Source: Echria macrotheca (lineage: Eukaryota; Ascomycota; Sordariomycetes; Sordariales; Schizotheciaceae). From it: 64,000 nt of DNA. Position numbers and translations under genes: made by a program. Location of the stretch: NCBI GenBank assembly GCA_030411725.1, contig MU839832.1, forward strand, positions 1,178,001 through 1,242,000, in the 5' to 3' direction. Each line of letters begins with the position of its first letter. Position 1 is the first letter of the stretch. The notes under the pieces are model-generated. The model searched no databases. It saw only the letters and a program-made list of their open reading frames with translations, and had not been told where the DNA came from. This document shows positions 34,414 through 45,371 of the stretch, in pieces.

Positions 34414-35371
34414 TCAAATCTGCCCAGTAACTTTGAGCCAAATAAGAATGATAATCGCCACGACCACCACGATAGCCACACAGACGCCCAGACACCACCA
34501 CTTCAGCCTCCGCCGATTCAGCGCCGAATGGGTCGCGACAACGATCTGCTCATTCCCCTTGCTGATATCCTGGTCCGCCTGCTGCGCATTATACTCAATC
34601 GCCTGCAGCTTAGGCTCGTCGAGGACTACGAAGGCCTCGAGATCCTGGAACAGTCTTGTTAACTCAGTAATCGACTGCTCCAGCCTCTGGAGCTCGTTCT
34701 GTCGCGACCGCGCGGCGCCGAGGGCCGATGTGGCTTGGGTTTGGCGGGTTGATCTCAGCTTTTTTTTTTTTTTGTTAGTATCAAATCTGTCCTGAAAAAC
34801 TGGGGAGGGGATGAGAAACAAAACATACAGCACCCTGGAAAATCTGTCCCCCTTCGGAGTCGACGTCGCCGTCCACCGCCCGCCGGACCTCGTCCTCGCT
34901 AGCGTCGGGGTAGACGACGCGATACTGCCTTGCCGCTGCGTCGCGGCGCTTCTCGCGGAAGGATGTTTCTTCCGCGAGGATCTGGCGGACGACGGAGCGG
35001 AACTCGGCGTTGAGCGATTCCGTCTGGCGTTTTTTCTGGTTGTGGTGATGGTTGGGCTCGCTGGACGCCTCGGCGTCCGACTTTAGGGAGAGGATGGATT
35101 GGCGGATGGTGGAGGTGAGGGCGCGGAGGGATGTTGTGGCGGTGTCGATTTCGGGCTGGAGGGCCGATGGGTCGGATGCGGATAGCGAGCGGGCGTGCAG
35201 CGTGGATAGGGTGGTGAGGGTTGTGGAGAGGGAGGTGAGGGTGGTGCGGGTTTGTTGGACTTGGGTTAGGAATGTCGCGATGGGGAGGGGGGGGTCGGAT
35301 GGTGGTTGGTTGGGGTAGGGGTGCATTTCCATGTCTCGGTCGTATGGGGTGGTTTGCGATTGGTATGCCAT
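34414..35371 (-). CDS. Syntaxin-family t-SNARE (plasma-membrane Sso-like) with atypical zero layer
   Basis: Exons 35371-34829 and 34758-34414 (70-bp intron) give 295 residues, the usual size. Residues about 30-150 look like the Habc bundle (FLTQVQQTRTTLTSLSTTLT..., LHARSL), followed by ARQYRVVYPDASEDEVRRAV and GGQIFQGA, a conserved syntaxin linker. The SNARE motif runs from about 198 to 250 (SRQNELQRLEQSITELTRLF, then IEYNAQQADQDI), with a basic stretch and the C-terminal anchor CVAIVVVVAIIILIWL. Aligned without gaps to syntaxin-1/Sso1, the ionic-layer Gln is Asp228 (VVLDEPKLQ). It is probably a plasma-membrane SNARE or a divergent paralogue. The acceptor is preceded by 14 A residues. Confidence 0.88.
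34760..34773. repeat. Poly-T/A tract adjacent to the syntaxin 3' splice site
   Basis: Fourteen T on the plus strand form the poly-A stretch between the branch point (ACTAAC) and the AAG acceptor of the syntaxin intron. Length changes here would not shift the frame but could affect splicing. Confidence 0.8.
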
Positions 35372-36285
35372 GTTGGTTTTTTTGTTGGGGTCGTGATGAT
35401 ATTGTGGTGTTGATAGCGCACTCGTAGTTTCAAGTGGCTGCTACTTCTGGTTCTGAAGTCGTAGATGGCTAATGAAGGGGGTTTGGTGCAGCGGTAGTTG
35501 TTGTCCAAAACTCTAGCCTGACGCCGGAATCCTGCTACTTCTGATACAGATGTGGCTCCTCAGTCAATTGGCGTGATCGCGCTGTGGTTGTAATGAATTG
35601 AAGATTAGACAAATAGCGAGGAGTGGGGCATGATGAGCGCCGTCCTGGGACGAAAGCGTCAATATATTTCCCAGCAAGTTTCGGCTGAGCGACCTCTTGC
35701 GGAGAGTTGATGGTGGCGCGGCAGTCCTGGGTTGCGGCGTAGTAACCCAGCCCTCCTCGGATCTGCATCTCTGTCTGCGCAGCGGCACATGAGCCGAAAG
35801 GACAGCCATCCGCTGCCTAAAAAATTGAGTTCAAATGTGAAAGGGGTCTTGTCATTGGAGGACGACGCTGACTGGGTGCGAAGAACCAATCACAGTGACG
35901 GTAGAAACACGAATCTGACATTCCGCTCAGATGGGCATACCCGCGCGAGCGGCCGATTCTTGAAGGATTACGCCCTGGCGAATGGCATGCGCCTCGATAT
36001 TCGTCATGCCGGGGACCACACATGAACGGGATTGAACAACAAATTTGGTGATGCAGCCCCTAGATGTTGGGTTGCTCTGTATTTTCTGGACGACAGCTGC
36101 AGGGACGAAAAAAAAAAGCATGGACGAGAAACCTGTACTGGAGTACAGCAACAGCGGCATGAATGCAAGGTAACTATGTATCGGTTTGTTTATCAGTCTG
36201 GTAAAACGCGTGCTATATCCAAGAAAAGTCGCTAAGGTAGCCAAGCTGAGAGCATGTACAACCACCAAAAAAAGTCATCATGGCG
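35372..36285. other. Syntaxin promoter and 3' flank of the first zinc-cluster gene
   Basis: Nothing coding is supported. Reading frames such as 35732-36025 (plus strand) have no motif or family resemblance. Confidence 0.5.
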
Positions 36286-38578
36286 TCAGACATCATCCCC
36301 AGACAGATCCCCAGCCGTCCCATCATTGTCATCCTCCCGGTAATGCTTCATCAATACCCCCAGCTTCTTCGATTCCGGATCGTCCGCTGCACTCGACACC
36401 TTGACCGGCCATTCCGACCGTGTCTCCAGCTTCCGGGTATCCTGCTTCTCCCAGGCGATGCCCAGCCCGGCGAACTGGCTCACCAAGTCTCGATCCTCCT
36501 GGCTCATGCTGTCCCGCATCAGTCGGAACACAATCTTGGACAGCTTCATGCTCTGGCTCTGGTCGTGTATGGCCTTCACAATCAATGCCATGGTCGACCG
36601 ACGCGACGGGATGTCGGGACACTTTTCGTCGGTTCCCGTCCCCTGGATGGCCATGAATCCCTGTGTCGAGAGGAAAGGAGCCAAATACGGATCAAGATGC
36701 TCGAAGCCGTGTCGCAGATAATACATCCGAAGCAGCGTCTCGAAGCATCCTTTGGCCTCCGTGATGATTTCCTCGTAGGGCGTAGTGAAGGAGCTGGTAG
36801 CTGACTCGGCATCTTTCGAACCACCGAGAACCTCTAGAGTTTTCAGCAGTTGGATGAGGATGTAATAGTACTGGATACTGGTACTTGTAAGTAACCGCAC
36901 ATGAGAGACATATCTAACACCTACTGGAGTTTAAGGTGTGACGTGAGCACGATGTTTCGGGGTTTCAAGACATCTGGCAGCTTCGCATGCCATTTGGTGA
37001 ACCTCATGTACAACTCTACCACATCCTTTGCCGTGAACTTTGTCTCAGCCTTTGGGAAGAGCAGTTTGTTGGCATCGTTGAGGATGACGCAGAGCTCGGA
37101 CCGCGCCTTGAAGACGTGGCCGAAATGGACCGGGAAAAGAGTGGCGTTGAGGGGATATCGGAGCCAGAGCTCGCCGTACAGCTCGGGATTTTGAGCCGGA
37201 TCGGGCAGCTCCCACTCCGGGGGCTCTGCGATAAGGGGCGGTCGAAAGAAGTGGAAACACATCGTGCTGCTCCAGTCAGTCGCGATCCAACTCTAACCTT
37301 ACCGCAACTGCAGCCACCTGCCTTTGCCAGTTGAACAGTGCCCAGGCGGTGATAGCCCTTGCACTGCGCTGTCTGCGGCTGCGGATTTCCGGTAATGCCT
37401 TGAACAGTTGGAGGTCCTCTGCCATCTTGGCGGCTCGCTCCTCGAAGGCTAATCCGACCTTGTCCAGTGTGCACATGTCGTAAACAAAATTGAGAAATAA
37501 AGCCGCCTGGATGCTGGTTATCCTGCTGGTGTCGTCCTCGTCCCATAACCTCCTGGCTTCAGCAAGAAAACGGTACCCAAGGGTATGGGGATTTTCGTAG
37601 TCATCACGATCAGGAAGGCTGCGACAGTATGCCTGTGCGTCGGTGAGTGTCTGGGAGGATGACGACGTGCGGGGGGCGTACGCAGGCAATGGCCAGTACA
37701 GCGTTGACAAGAAGAGAGGAACAGAACTGCTTGCGCATCTTGGCCATATCGTCGAGGAAATGGTCCTTGTGGAACATGGTGAGATACGAATAGTCCTGCC
37801 GGAGGTAGCTAGCCAGAAGCTTTCTCATGAGTCTGTCGTCCGTGCTGACGGTCGTCCACTTGGACGGTTCAGCCAACTCGAGTCTCGCGTCAACCACCTC
37901 GGCTGCGTGAAACGGCTTCAGGTACGGATCTTTTATGGCGGCCGCTGTCTCGTCTTGGATCCTGGTCGGTTGCTGACGCAACTCGCCCGTGTGTGTTTTG
38001 ATAGCCGTCCACTCGAACAGAAGGGAATGAAGGTACGGGTTCCAGGGCTTGTAGAGATACTGGGGCATGTCGGAACAGAATGGAAACACGTAGCGATATC
38101 TCGCCTCGGGCGCCAGTGCCACCTGAAGCAAGACATCACCGTACTCGACGTGGCGCATGATGGTCTCGGTATCGTCGCCCATCCGCAGCCGCTTGTAGAT
38201 GGCGAGAGACTCGGCCTCGGGTCGGAATTGGAGCGCGTCGACAAGTTTCTCGCTGGCGCTCTTGGCATCTTTTAGTTCCCGGTACTTTCTCTTGACTGCC
38301 TGCGCTGTTGTCTCCTCGACCGCCGCCTCGTAGCGACACTCGGACTTGCGACCAACGCAGGCGGAGCAGCGAGGTCGGACGCCACTGCACTGGAACTGAA
38401 GTTAGCGGGGTTAGCTATCGGAGGACGAGACGACACTTGCTTTTGTTTTCCGCTTTCGACAGGCCAGGCAGGCGGAAGGAACATGCGAGATTCGTTTTGG
38501 AGGCCCACTCCTTGACGATGATCCCACCACGGCCGGAATCGAGGGATCCGCCCGTTGAGCAGGAAGAAGAGGACGCAT
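36286..38578 (-). CDS. Zn2Cys6 transcription factor (copy 1 of a divergent pair)
   Basis: Exons 38578-38441, 38389-37682, 37632-37322, 37266-36925 and 36877-36286 give 696 residues. The zinc cluster at about residues 39-66 reads CLACRKRKTK, then CSGVRPRCSACVGRKSEC, with perfect CX2CX6CX6CX2CX6C spacing. That spacing only results if intron 1 uses a GC donor (AAAA|GCAAGT). Intron 3 likewise needs a GC donor (AAAG|GCAGGT) to join FNWQ to STMCFHFFRPPL. The middle region (LLVNAVLAIAC, then YRFLAEARRLW) is the fungal-specific regulatory domain with a CYHFF-like block. It is transcribed away from the paralogue at 39022 over a 443-bp shared promoter. It acts in the nucleus; targets are unknown. Confidence 0.88.
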
Positions 38579-39021
38579 TGCGGGCGGCCCGTCGAGGTTG
38601 AGGCCCGTCCCGAGCCCATCTCGAGCAGTTGGGCATCTGTTGGTCTTTAACACATGCCATCAAAACCTGGAAGTTGCACCGCCAGGTCACGGCAGCATCG
38701 ATCAGGCCATTCGACCCCCGCGTAACTGCATCCGCATCAATTCCGGCCCGCCTCATTGGCTCGGGGAACTTTCCGGCACTCGTCACTGGTTGGCTGGCAA
38801 GTCACAGACGTGACATCCGTGGCGGGCCGAGAGCCAATCCGGGATTGATCCGTGTGACGCCCATCTGCAGCTTGGCCGGGATCAGAAGTCCCTTGTTTGC
38901 GCAACCAACACGGTGTACGCAGGTCAAGGTCCAGCATCTGCTCCCCGCACGGTTTTCCTCCAGAATCTGCCAGTCGTTTCCGGAATTCTTCTGTAGAAAC
39001 CAGAATCTCAATCCAGACCCA
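38579..39021. promoter_or_regulatory. Shared promoter of two divergent zinc-cluster genes
   Basis: Only 443 bp separate the start codons of two paralogous regulators read in opposite directions. It contains CCAAT-like ATTGG near 38756 and no TATA box of good quality. Joint or mutual regulation is plausible but inferred. Confidence 0.5.
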
Positions 39022-41460
39022 ATGGACTCCTCGTCGTCGAGGAAGCGAGTTCTCCTGCCCCAGCCGGGCCAGAGCGAGGCAATAGTCCGACCGCCGTCTA
39101 CTCCACGGACGAGTTCTCTTCCTCGGAAGAGCCAGAAGGTGACCGTTGCCTGCTCTGAATGCAGAGCCAAAAGAACAAAGGTCAGTGGTCCTTGGGTCGC
39201 CCGTTTTAATCCCGCTGTTTGACTGATTTGGAGACAGTGCGACTCGGGGAAGCCATGTTTCCGTTGCGTTCGACTCGGGCTACAGTGCCATTACCCCCAA
39301 TCCAAGACCGCAGAGGTGGGAGATTTGAAGCGTAAGCGACAGGAGTCGCCCGAGACCCCAAGTAGCGTCCAGCAACTCCTAACGTTGTTGAAAACCGCCC
39401 CTGCCGACGTTGCTGCGAGAATAGTTCAGAACTTGAGGGAGGGTGTGTCCGAGGACGAGATCCTTCAACTCGCCAGCTCCAGCAGGCTCACAGCAGCTCC
39501 GTCCCAAACCAGGGCTGCTAGAGGTGCGAGTCCCCCCACACGTTCATCGTTTGAATTCGGTCTCAATGTCCGCCATGCCAACGCCTTTCCCACCGTGTTT
39601 CCGCTCCACATCGGCGAGATTGATCTTGGCCTACTTATCCACGGCGGTCGCCAGAATTCACAGAACAAGCAGGCGAAAAAAAGACGTCCCCTGCTTGCGT
39701 CACCGCCGCCTTCGGTTTTTGGGGAGGCTGGTTACGAAAGTGCCTCCCCACACGGCTCTCCTCCTCCGCAGTCCAACCAGTGGGTGGATGCCCGACTGGG
39801 AAGTCTTGATATCCACCGCTGGACAAATGTACCCATTTCCAATTCTTTTGCTGCCGAGGTGTTGTCCTTCTACTTCGAGACCGAGCACCCCATTGTCGGC
39901 GTATTCGATCCCGACCTCTTTCTGGGTGATCTGATCGGGTACCGCACCCGCTTTTGTTCACCCCTGCTTGTCAGCTCTCTGCTTGCATGGGCTTGTGTAA
40001 GATCTACATCAGCAACTCGCATTCGTCCGAAATCTGACATTGGCCGCACAGGGAACGTATTCACAGCTGAGACCCGAGGCGAGAAAGCTTTCCCAGTCCT
40101 TCCTCGACGAGGCCAAGACAAGATGGAACGAGGAAGCCCAGCGCGACACGCTCACCACCGTGGCAGCCGCCGTGCCGCTGAACATTGCCTGTAACCATCA
40201 CGGTGATGACCGCAACGGCCTGATGTACCTCGATGCCGCCGCAGACATGGGTCGTCGTCTCCATCTCTTCGATGAGGGGGGAACGTCGCATTGGCATGCT
40301 ACTGCTGACCGCGACAAATACAAGACTGCAGCGTCATTCGCCGCCTGGGGTGTTTTCGGGTGGCACACGTGGGTCCTGGTTATGTCCCTGTGACTGTACC
40401 ACACTAACTATTCCAATTTCAAGTCTGCATTATTTTTATTTTCGACGCAAGCACAAGATCCACGATGGGCCCACCCTGCCGATCCCTGGGGATCAGGGAG
40501 GTCCGCCGATGCCCAATTACATGGGCGAAACCTTCACATGGGTTTCCAAGTTTTGGCGTGTGCTCCATGAGCCGTCTCGGGTTGGAAACGCCATCTATCA
40601 AAACCTCTCCCTCTCAGAGGCGGAAGCCATGTTCATGAAACTTTTGGGTCTATTTGACGGCCTGCCCAGCAGTCTCCAACGGGGTCCATCGTGCGCCGTT
40701 CATGTTCTTGTTCTCCAGTACGTCAAGCAGCTGTTTGAGCCTACCTATGGAACGCTAACGATTGCGAAGCGGTTGGTTCCACACAGCCATTCTCGATCTG
40801 TGGAGGCCGTTCCTGGATCACGACAGACACACGCCGCTGCCAAATTTCCCGCCCGTCGGATACACTCCAGGTGCAGCCTTCAATGCTTCGAATCGGCAGC
40901 TACAGCGAATCGCCTACACATATCGACACCGGTTTGAGTCATGCCAGGCCACCTCTTTTGTCAGCCCCAGCTTCCTCTATCTTATCAATAACGTCATCCA
41001 TGGAGGTAGCGAGACGCGCGAAGCCCAATTCGACTTTCTCATGTCGGTCCGCGGCTACATCACGTTAGCTCGTTGGTCGCCGGTGCTTGTGGGTGTGATC
41101 AAGGGGTCTATTGGCTTGGCCTGGCAGTTTGGTGTTATGCAGCGCTTCACATGTGCTGATGACTTGGTAAAGGAAATACAGGATATCCCCGACTCGACCG
41201 ACGTTGAGGAGCCAGAGTACCAGAGTTTGTATCCGGTCGATATCGGGAAGCCTCCGGAGGACATTGAAGAAGTCAGCATGGAGAAGCTGGCCAAGGGCTT
41301 TGAGAAGATTGTGCTTCAGGATCGCGAAAATGGGAAGAAACCGGAGACGGACGGCGCGAAGGGTGGGAATCAGCCTGTTTGGACTGCGGATCCTCGTGAC
41401 TTGGTCCTGACTCTAAGTGAGGCCACCGATGTTGATGCATTTGTGGAGTGGGATCCCTAG
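39022..41460 (+). CDS. Zn2Cys6 transcription factor (copy 2 of a divergent pair)
   Basis: Exons 39022-39180, 39238-39996, 40052-40368, 40424-40717 and 40770-41460 give 739 residues. The cluster at about residues 44-71 reads CSECRAKRTK, then CDSGKPCFRCVRLGLQC, with CX2CX6CX5CX2CX6C spacing. Fungal transcription-factor domain features follow: SPLLVSSLLAWAC, SQSFLDEAKTRWNEEA, ASFAAWGVFGWHTLHYFYFR, and LHGWFHTAILDLWRPFL after the last intron. All four introns lie at the same places and phases as in the gene at 36286-38578, but every donor is GT. The N-terminus is Ser/Pro-rich and basic. It is a nuclear regulator with unknown targets; possibly both copies act on neighbouring transport or secretion genes, though nothing shows this directly. 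Confidence 0.9.
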
Positions 41461-41780
41461 TATGTACGCCCTTCCACAGGCATTTTGTCTTAGATTTCTG
41501 GTGGGGAGCAGGCAGCCATCTGGGATACACACTCCTGCCTTGAATGGGTTTTCCTTTTATATACACGTCGCCTATGAATCTCACTCTACATATTGCAGTC
41601 TTAGCACGTATTTATTTGTATTTGCGTGTTCAAAGAGGTCTCTTTTCAAATCAAGTCTCATGTCTAAGAACCCAAACTTGCGATGCAGCGCACATTTAAA
41701 CCCTAACCCTGATCATCAAAATCTCGTCAACGCCACTCTTCAGTTTCCCCGCAACTGTTCTCTGGCCGCAACCGCGCACC
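41461..41780. other. Promoter of the UPF0415-like gene
   Basis: A short intergenic stretch between two tandem plus-strand genes. Its one clear element is the AACCCTAACCCT box at 41699-41710. Confidence 0.5.
41699..41710 (+). promoter_or_regulatory. Telo-box (AACCCTAACCCT) upstream of the UPF0415-like gene
   Basis: The element lies 71 bp before the start codon and is identical to the 12-mer upstream of the F-box gene. It may bind a telobox Myb factor that drives housekeeping genes; this is inferred. Confidence 0.45.
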
Positions 41781-43652
41781 ATGACATTGACAACCAACGA
41801 CGCCGATCTCTCCCCTGTGGAGGTATCTCCGCCCCAAGAAAATTCGACACCAGAACAAGCAGCGACGGTTGGTTGGGACGGCGGCTCGCAGAAGGAAGTG
41901 CAGGACGCAGCAAGGAAACTCGAAAATGGCCTGAAAATTCAAGATGACGACATTGCGCTGCAACAATCCATCGAAACACTGATCGCGCAATGGACAACCT
42001 GTATAGAGGAGCTTCGACAACTGGCTGCTGCCGCAACGATATCCATTCATGGCCTGGGAAACCTCATCAAAGTGCAGCAACGGGCGTTGGACAAAGCCAA
42101 GCAGAAGAGGGAACGCGGCCTCTTGTCGGCGGCCAATTATTTCGGCATCAAGAGCTGCTGCTGGGACGACCGCTGGGCCGTCGTCAAGAAATCTCGCGGC
42201 CTGGTCTGTGTCAACAAGGAGTTCCCGCGGAGCCCTCGGGTGTCCGTCCCGCCCGGCAGCGGGTGGCTGGCGTTCAAGGACGGGCCGTTCCGTGAGAAGC
42301 CCGTCGCGGTCGATGCCGTCGTCGACAGCGGGGCTACCTGGCTCAAGTTCATTTCCATCCCACCCAAGACACTGGAGTACCAGGTTATGGCCGAGGGGTG
42401 GGAGAGTGAAGGCGAGCAGGACGGTGATGAGGATGAGGGGCTGGGCCATATTGAGTTTGTCGACTCGATCAAGAAGATTGTCCTCGCCGCGAGATGGAAC
42501 CACTGTCCCCATATTCGACTGCTGCTGCCCGGTCTGCGAGAAGGACAGTCTGAGGTCGTTGACCGCGTTCTGAATTACGTACGGAACAGGGTGGGTGGCC
42601 AGGATGTCTCGATTACCATGACCTGCGCGAATAGCCCGTTCCTGGTGGACTCGCCGCCCGAACTGTCCACCGCACTGTCGGCTCTCGTCGGGGACCGCGA
42701 TCCGCTTGTTGGAGACGACTGTCGCCGCCTCACGTCTGTCGTCAACCTCGATCCTAGCGCGCTCACGGCGTTGGTGACGGACCTGCACCATGGGCCGGTA
42801 TCCCTCCAGCCGGCCGCCCAGCAGGATATCATCAGACGGTCGATCCTGGACCATGAAACCGACAATAATGAACTTGTATCGCGTCAGGACATACTCGAGA
42901 CTGTTTTGTTTCCCGCTCTCCGGGGACGTAAGCTCGTGTGCACGCGGTTTGTGGCCCAGTATTTTCGCCAGCTCATCTGCGCAATCTCTACGCACTCGGA
43001 GGAAGTGCGAGCGTCACTCATCCTACCTTCAGAAGACTGTGCCCGGGGCAGGGAGGAGCTTCTGGAAGAGTTTCAGAAATGGAGCAACGTCACCATTCCC
43101 TCGGATCTCAACCTGCCGGTGCAAATTGTCGACGACGTCAACCTCGAGGATGTCGATGGTCTGATCTCGGAAACTCAGCTCCCGCCCATGTCTCTCGGCG
43201 TGGCCCGCGACCTCTCGCGACTCAACCGCTCGGTGTACCTGTACGGCTGGGCGAAGGGGATCACCACGATAACTGGCCATAGGGGGATCGAGCGACAGGT
43301 TCAGCTCTCGGTCGCGACGCACTGGGCCCGCCGGAGCGAGGGTGAAAACGAGCGGCCGCCTGATATCTGGCATCGCCATCTCGGCGGGTATCTCATCCAT
43401 CGGGACAAGCCCAAGGAGTGGCGGGATATGATTCCCGAGCTGGCAGGGGGCGGCGAGGTTCCATCGGAAGTTATTCGTTGGACCCTCCCTTGGACGACCT
43501 GGGGGCGAGGGATTAGTACGTATGGGGTGCCGGATACGAAGACGTGGCCTGGTGTTGGACATGATGATATGCATGGGTATGGACGGCGGATGGAGCGGCG
43601 GGAGCGGACGGGGAAGACGGATGATGAAGATGGGGAGGTGGAGCAGTCTTGA
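41781..43652 (+). CDS. UPF0415/DUF1308-like protein (C7orf25 family)
   Basis: An uninterrupted frame of 623 residues starts MTLTTNDADLSPVEV in the context CACCATGA. Residues about 45-110 form a helical segment (ARKLENGLKIQDDDIALQQS...LDKAKQKRERGLL). The C-terminal half has SVVNLDPSALTALVTDLHHG, then a block around GRKLVCTRFVAQYFRQLICAI, which resembles the conserved core of DUF1308/UPF0415 proteins; these are suspected to have a PIN-like nuclease fold. Between them, a beta/alpha region (SGATWLKFISIPPKTLEYQV) looks like the restriction-endonuclease-like segment of the family. No signal peptide or membrane segment is present. The gene is intronless with a telo-box promoter, as for widely expressed genes. 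The family call rests on remembered similarity and is moderate; the function is unknown. Confidence 0.78.
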   Translation: MTLTTNDADLSPVEVSPPQENSTPEQAATVGWDGGSQKEVQDAARKLENGLKIQDDDIALQQSIETLIAQWTTCIEELRQLAAAATISIHGLGNLIKVQQRALDKAKQKRERGLLSAANYFGIKSCCWDDRWAVVKKSRGLVCVNKEFPRSPRVSVPPGSGWLAFKDGPFREKPVAVDAVVDSGATWLKFISIPPKTLEYQVMAEGWESEGEQDGDEDEGLGHIEFVDSIKKIVLAARWNHCPHIRLLLPGLREGQSEVVDRVLNYVRNRVGGQDVSITMTCANSPFLVDSPPELSTALSALVGDRDPLVGDDCRRLTSVVNLDPSALTALVTDLHHGPVSLQPAAQQDIIRRSILDHETDNNELVSRQDILETVLFPALRGRKLVCTRFVAQYFRQLICAISTHSEEVRASLILPSEDCARGREELLEEFQKWSNVTIPSDLNLPVQIVDDVNLEDVDGLISETQLPPMSLGVARDLSRLNRSVYLYGWAKGITTITGHRGIERQVQLSVATHWARRSEGENERPPDIWHRHLGGYLIHRDKPKEWRDMIPELAGGGEVPSEVIRWTLPWTTWGRGISTYGVPDTKTWPGVGHDDMHGYGRRMERRERTGKTDDEDGEVEQS

Positions 43653-44020
43653 TCTTTGCATTTGTCAAGACATAGATCTCGATCCTGATGACCTGATTGT
43701 GTCTGAGATTGGTAACTATATATTGGTTTCGTGAACTCTAGAAGGGCGAGGTTATTCTCACGGCAGGCCTGTTGAACTACTTGCTCAAAGTTTTGGGTGT
43801 CACTCTTTCTAACGGCGGTTCAGCTAACCAGGGGAGCATATTTTATGAGAAAATTGGGAATGTTGCTCCAGCTACATGTATTCAAGCCGGTCCGTCTTCG
43901 TTTAAGCTGACAAGAACCCCTCTGCACTGGGTCCTTGTTGAAGCCTCAATCTCCCAGGATTTAGTACTACACAAAGTTTTCATCTCTCTTTAAGCTAACA
44001 TCTCTAGGTACCTACAAAAC
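43653..44020. other. Convergent 3' flanks
   Basis: The stretch lies between the stop codons of the UPF0415-like gene and the duplicated secreted protein gene. No gene is seen. Confidence 0.5.
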
Positions 44021-45371
44021 CTATTCATCAGACTCCAACCCCGCCGTCCCAGGGCCCAACAAGACCGGCGCCCCAGAGGCACTGAAAACCGCCCCCTTGG
44101 GCTCACACTGGCGCGGCGCATATCGATCCCCCGAATCAACACAATCCATCTTGAGCGTCTGCACCACGCTTCCGACAATCCGATCCGCGCCACACGTCCA
44201 CGTCTGATTCAGCCCGAACACCCGGGTCTTGGTATCAAACGAGACCTCGGCCACCTCGGTCCCCTTCCACTGCGGCTTTGTTGATTTTTTCTCACCACCA
44301 CCACCACCGGAAGAGGAAGAGGCAGTAGAGGGGACGAGAAAAACACCCGTCTCGCACCCGCGCAGCCGATTGGGAAACTCAACCGGCGCCGTGAGCCTCT
44401 CACCCCCAGTATTATTAAGCAGCACCTCGGCGGATTCAGAGTACGTCGTCCCGTCGTCCTGGCCGAGCGTGCATTTTGTCCGGGAGCCGTCGACCAGGCT
44501 GCGCAGTTCGAGTTGCAGGGAGGTCGGCCAGTAGGCTGATGACCTGGGCCAGGGGCCCGGCGGGGTGAAGAGCATGGAGAGGATTTGCCAGGTTGGTTTT
44601 GGGGAGGCGCAGTTTATTGGGGATGAAGAAGGGGACGGAGAAGAAGAAGATGGGAGGGTGGTGCTGCTGCCGAGGAGGAAGACCATTGCGATTTTGCTGT
44701 AGGAGAGCGATTCGGGCGTGCTGGCTTGGCCGCAGGATGTGCGGCTTGTGCTGCTGCCGTCGTAGCATTGGATGTCTAGACGTTCCGAGGTGGTGCCGGT
44801 GAATGTTGTTCTTTTTTGTGTCACTGTTAGTATCCTAACCTGCGGGGAGGAAAAGGGGTAGGAAGAGGAGGGGGACGTACACCTGCCCACCCTCACGACA
44901 CGTCCACGTCTGGTTCACAGTGAGAACACTCTCCTCGGTATCATACGACACGCTCGCCACCGCCGCCGGCGCCTTCTTCTTCGTCCCACCTCCTCCTGCC
45001 GTAGCAGCAGCACTACCTAAATCCGCCGTCCTAGAGACCCAGTACGTCTCGCACGAACCCGCCGTTTTGGGGGAGGTGTTGTTGAGCACCACGGAACCAG
45101 CACTATTCAGCCCGCTCCCCGACAGCCGACAGACCGTCCGCGACCCGTCGGCGAGGTTCTGCACGTCGACGAAGAGCTTGGCCTCGCGCGCGTCCGACCG
45201 GCCGCGCATGATCGGGTTGTATGTGAACTGCAGCAGCTCCCAGCCCCAGGGCCCGCCGCCGGCGCCGCGCGAGACGGACGCGCAGTTGGGGTAGTCGGGG
45301 CCGGGGGATTGGGATGCTGCCGGGCCGAGGAGGGCGAGGAAGAACAACAGAATTTTTGCTGATGAAATCAT
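44021..45371 (-). CDS. Secreted protein with two tandem related domains, unknown
   Basis: Exons 45371-44881 and 44810-44021 (70-bp intron) give 426 residues. Residues 1-20 (MISSAKILLFFLALLGPAAS) are a signal peptide. Two related domains follow. Domain A (about 28-163) has WGWELLQFTYNP, LADGSRTVCRL, VVLNNTS, CETYWVSRT, then VASVSYDTEESVLTVNQTWTC. Domain B (about 225-390) has PTWQILSMLF, LVDGSRTKCTL, VLLNNTG, CETGVFLV, then VAEVSFDTKTRVFGLNQTWTC. Each carries matching Cys and N-glycosylation sites and ends in a Gly/Ser-rich insert followed by a Lys-rich patch. The intron falls after domain A. I do not recognise the family; a small secreted cell-wall or host-facing protein is possible. Confidence 0.8.

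Noticed and set aside
41727..42995. 422-codon minus-strand frame
   Set aside because: Antisense to the UPF0415-like gene; the sense strand shows family-type blocks while the antisense product is featureless.
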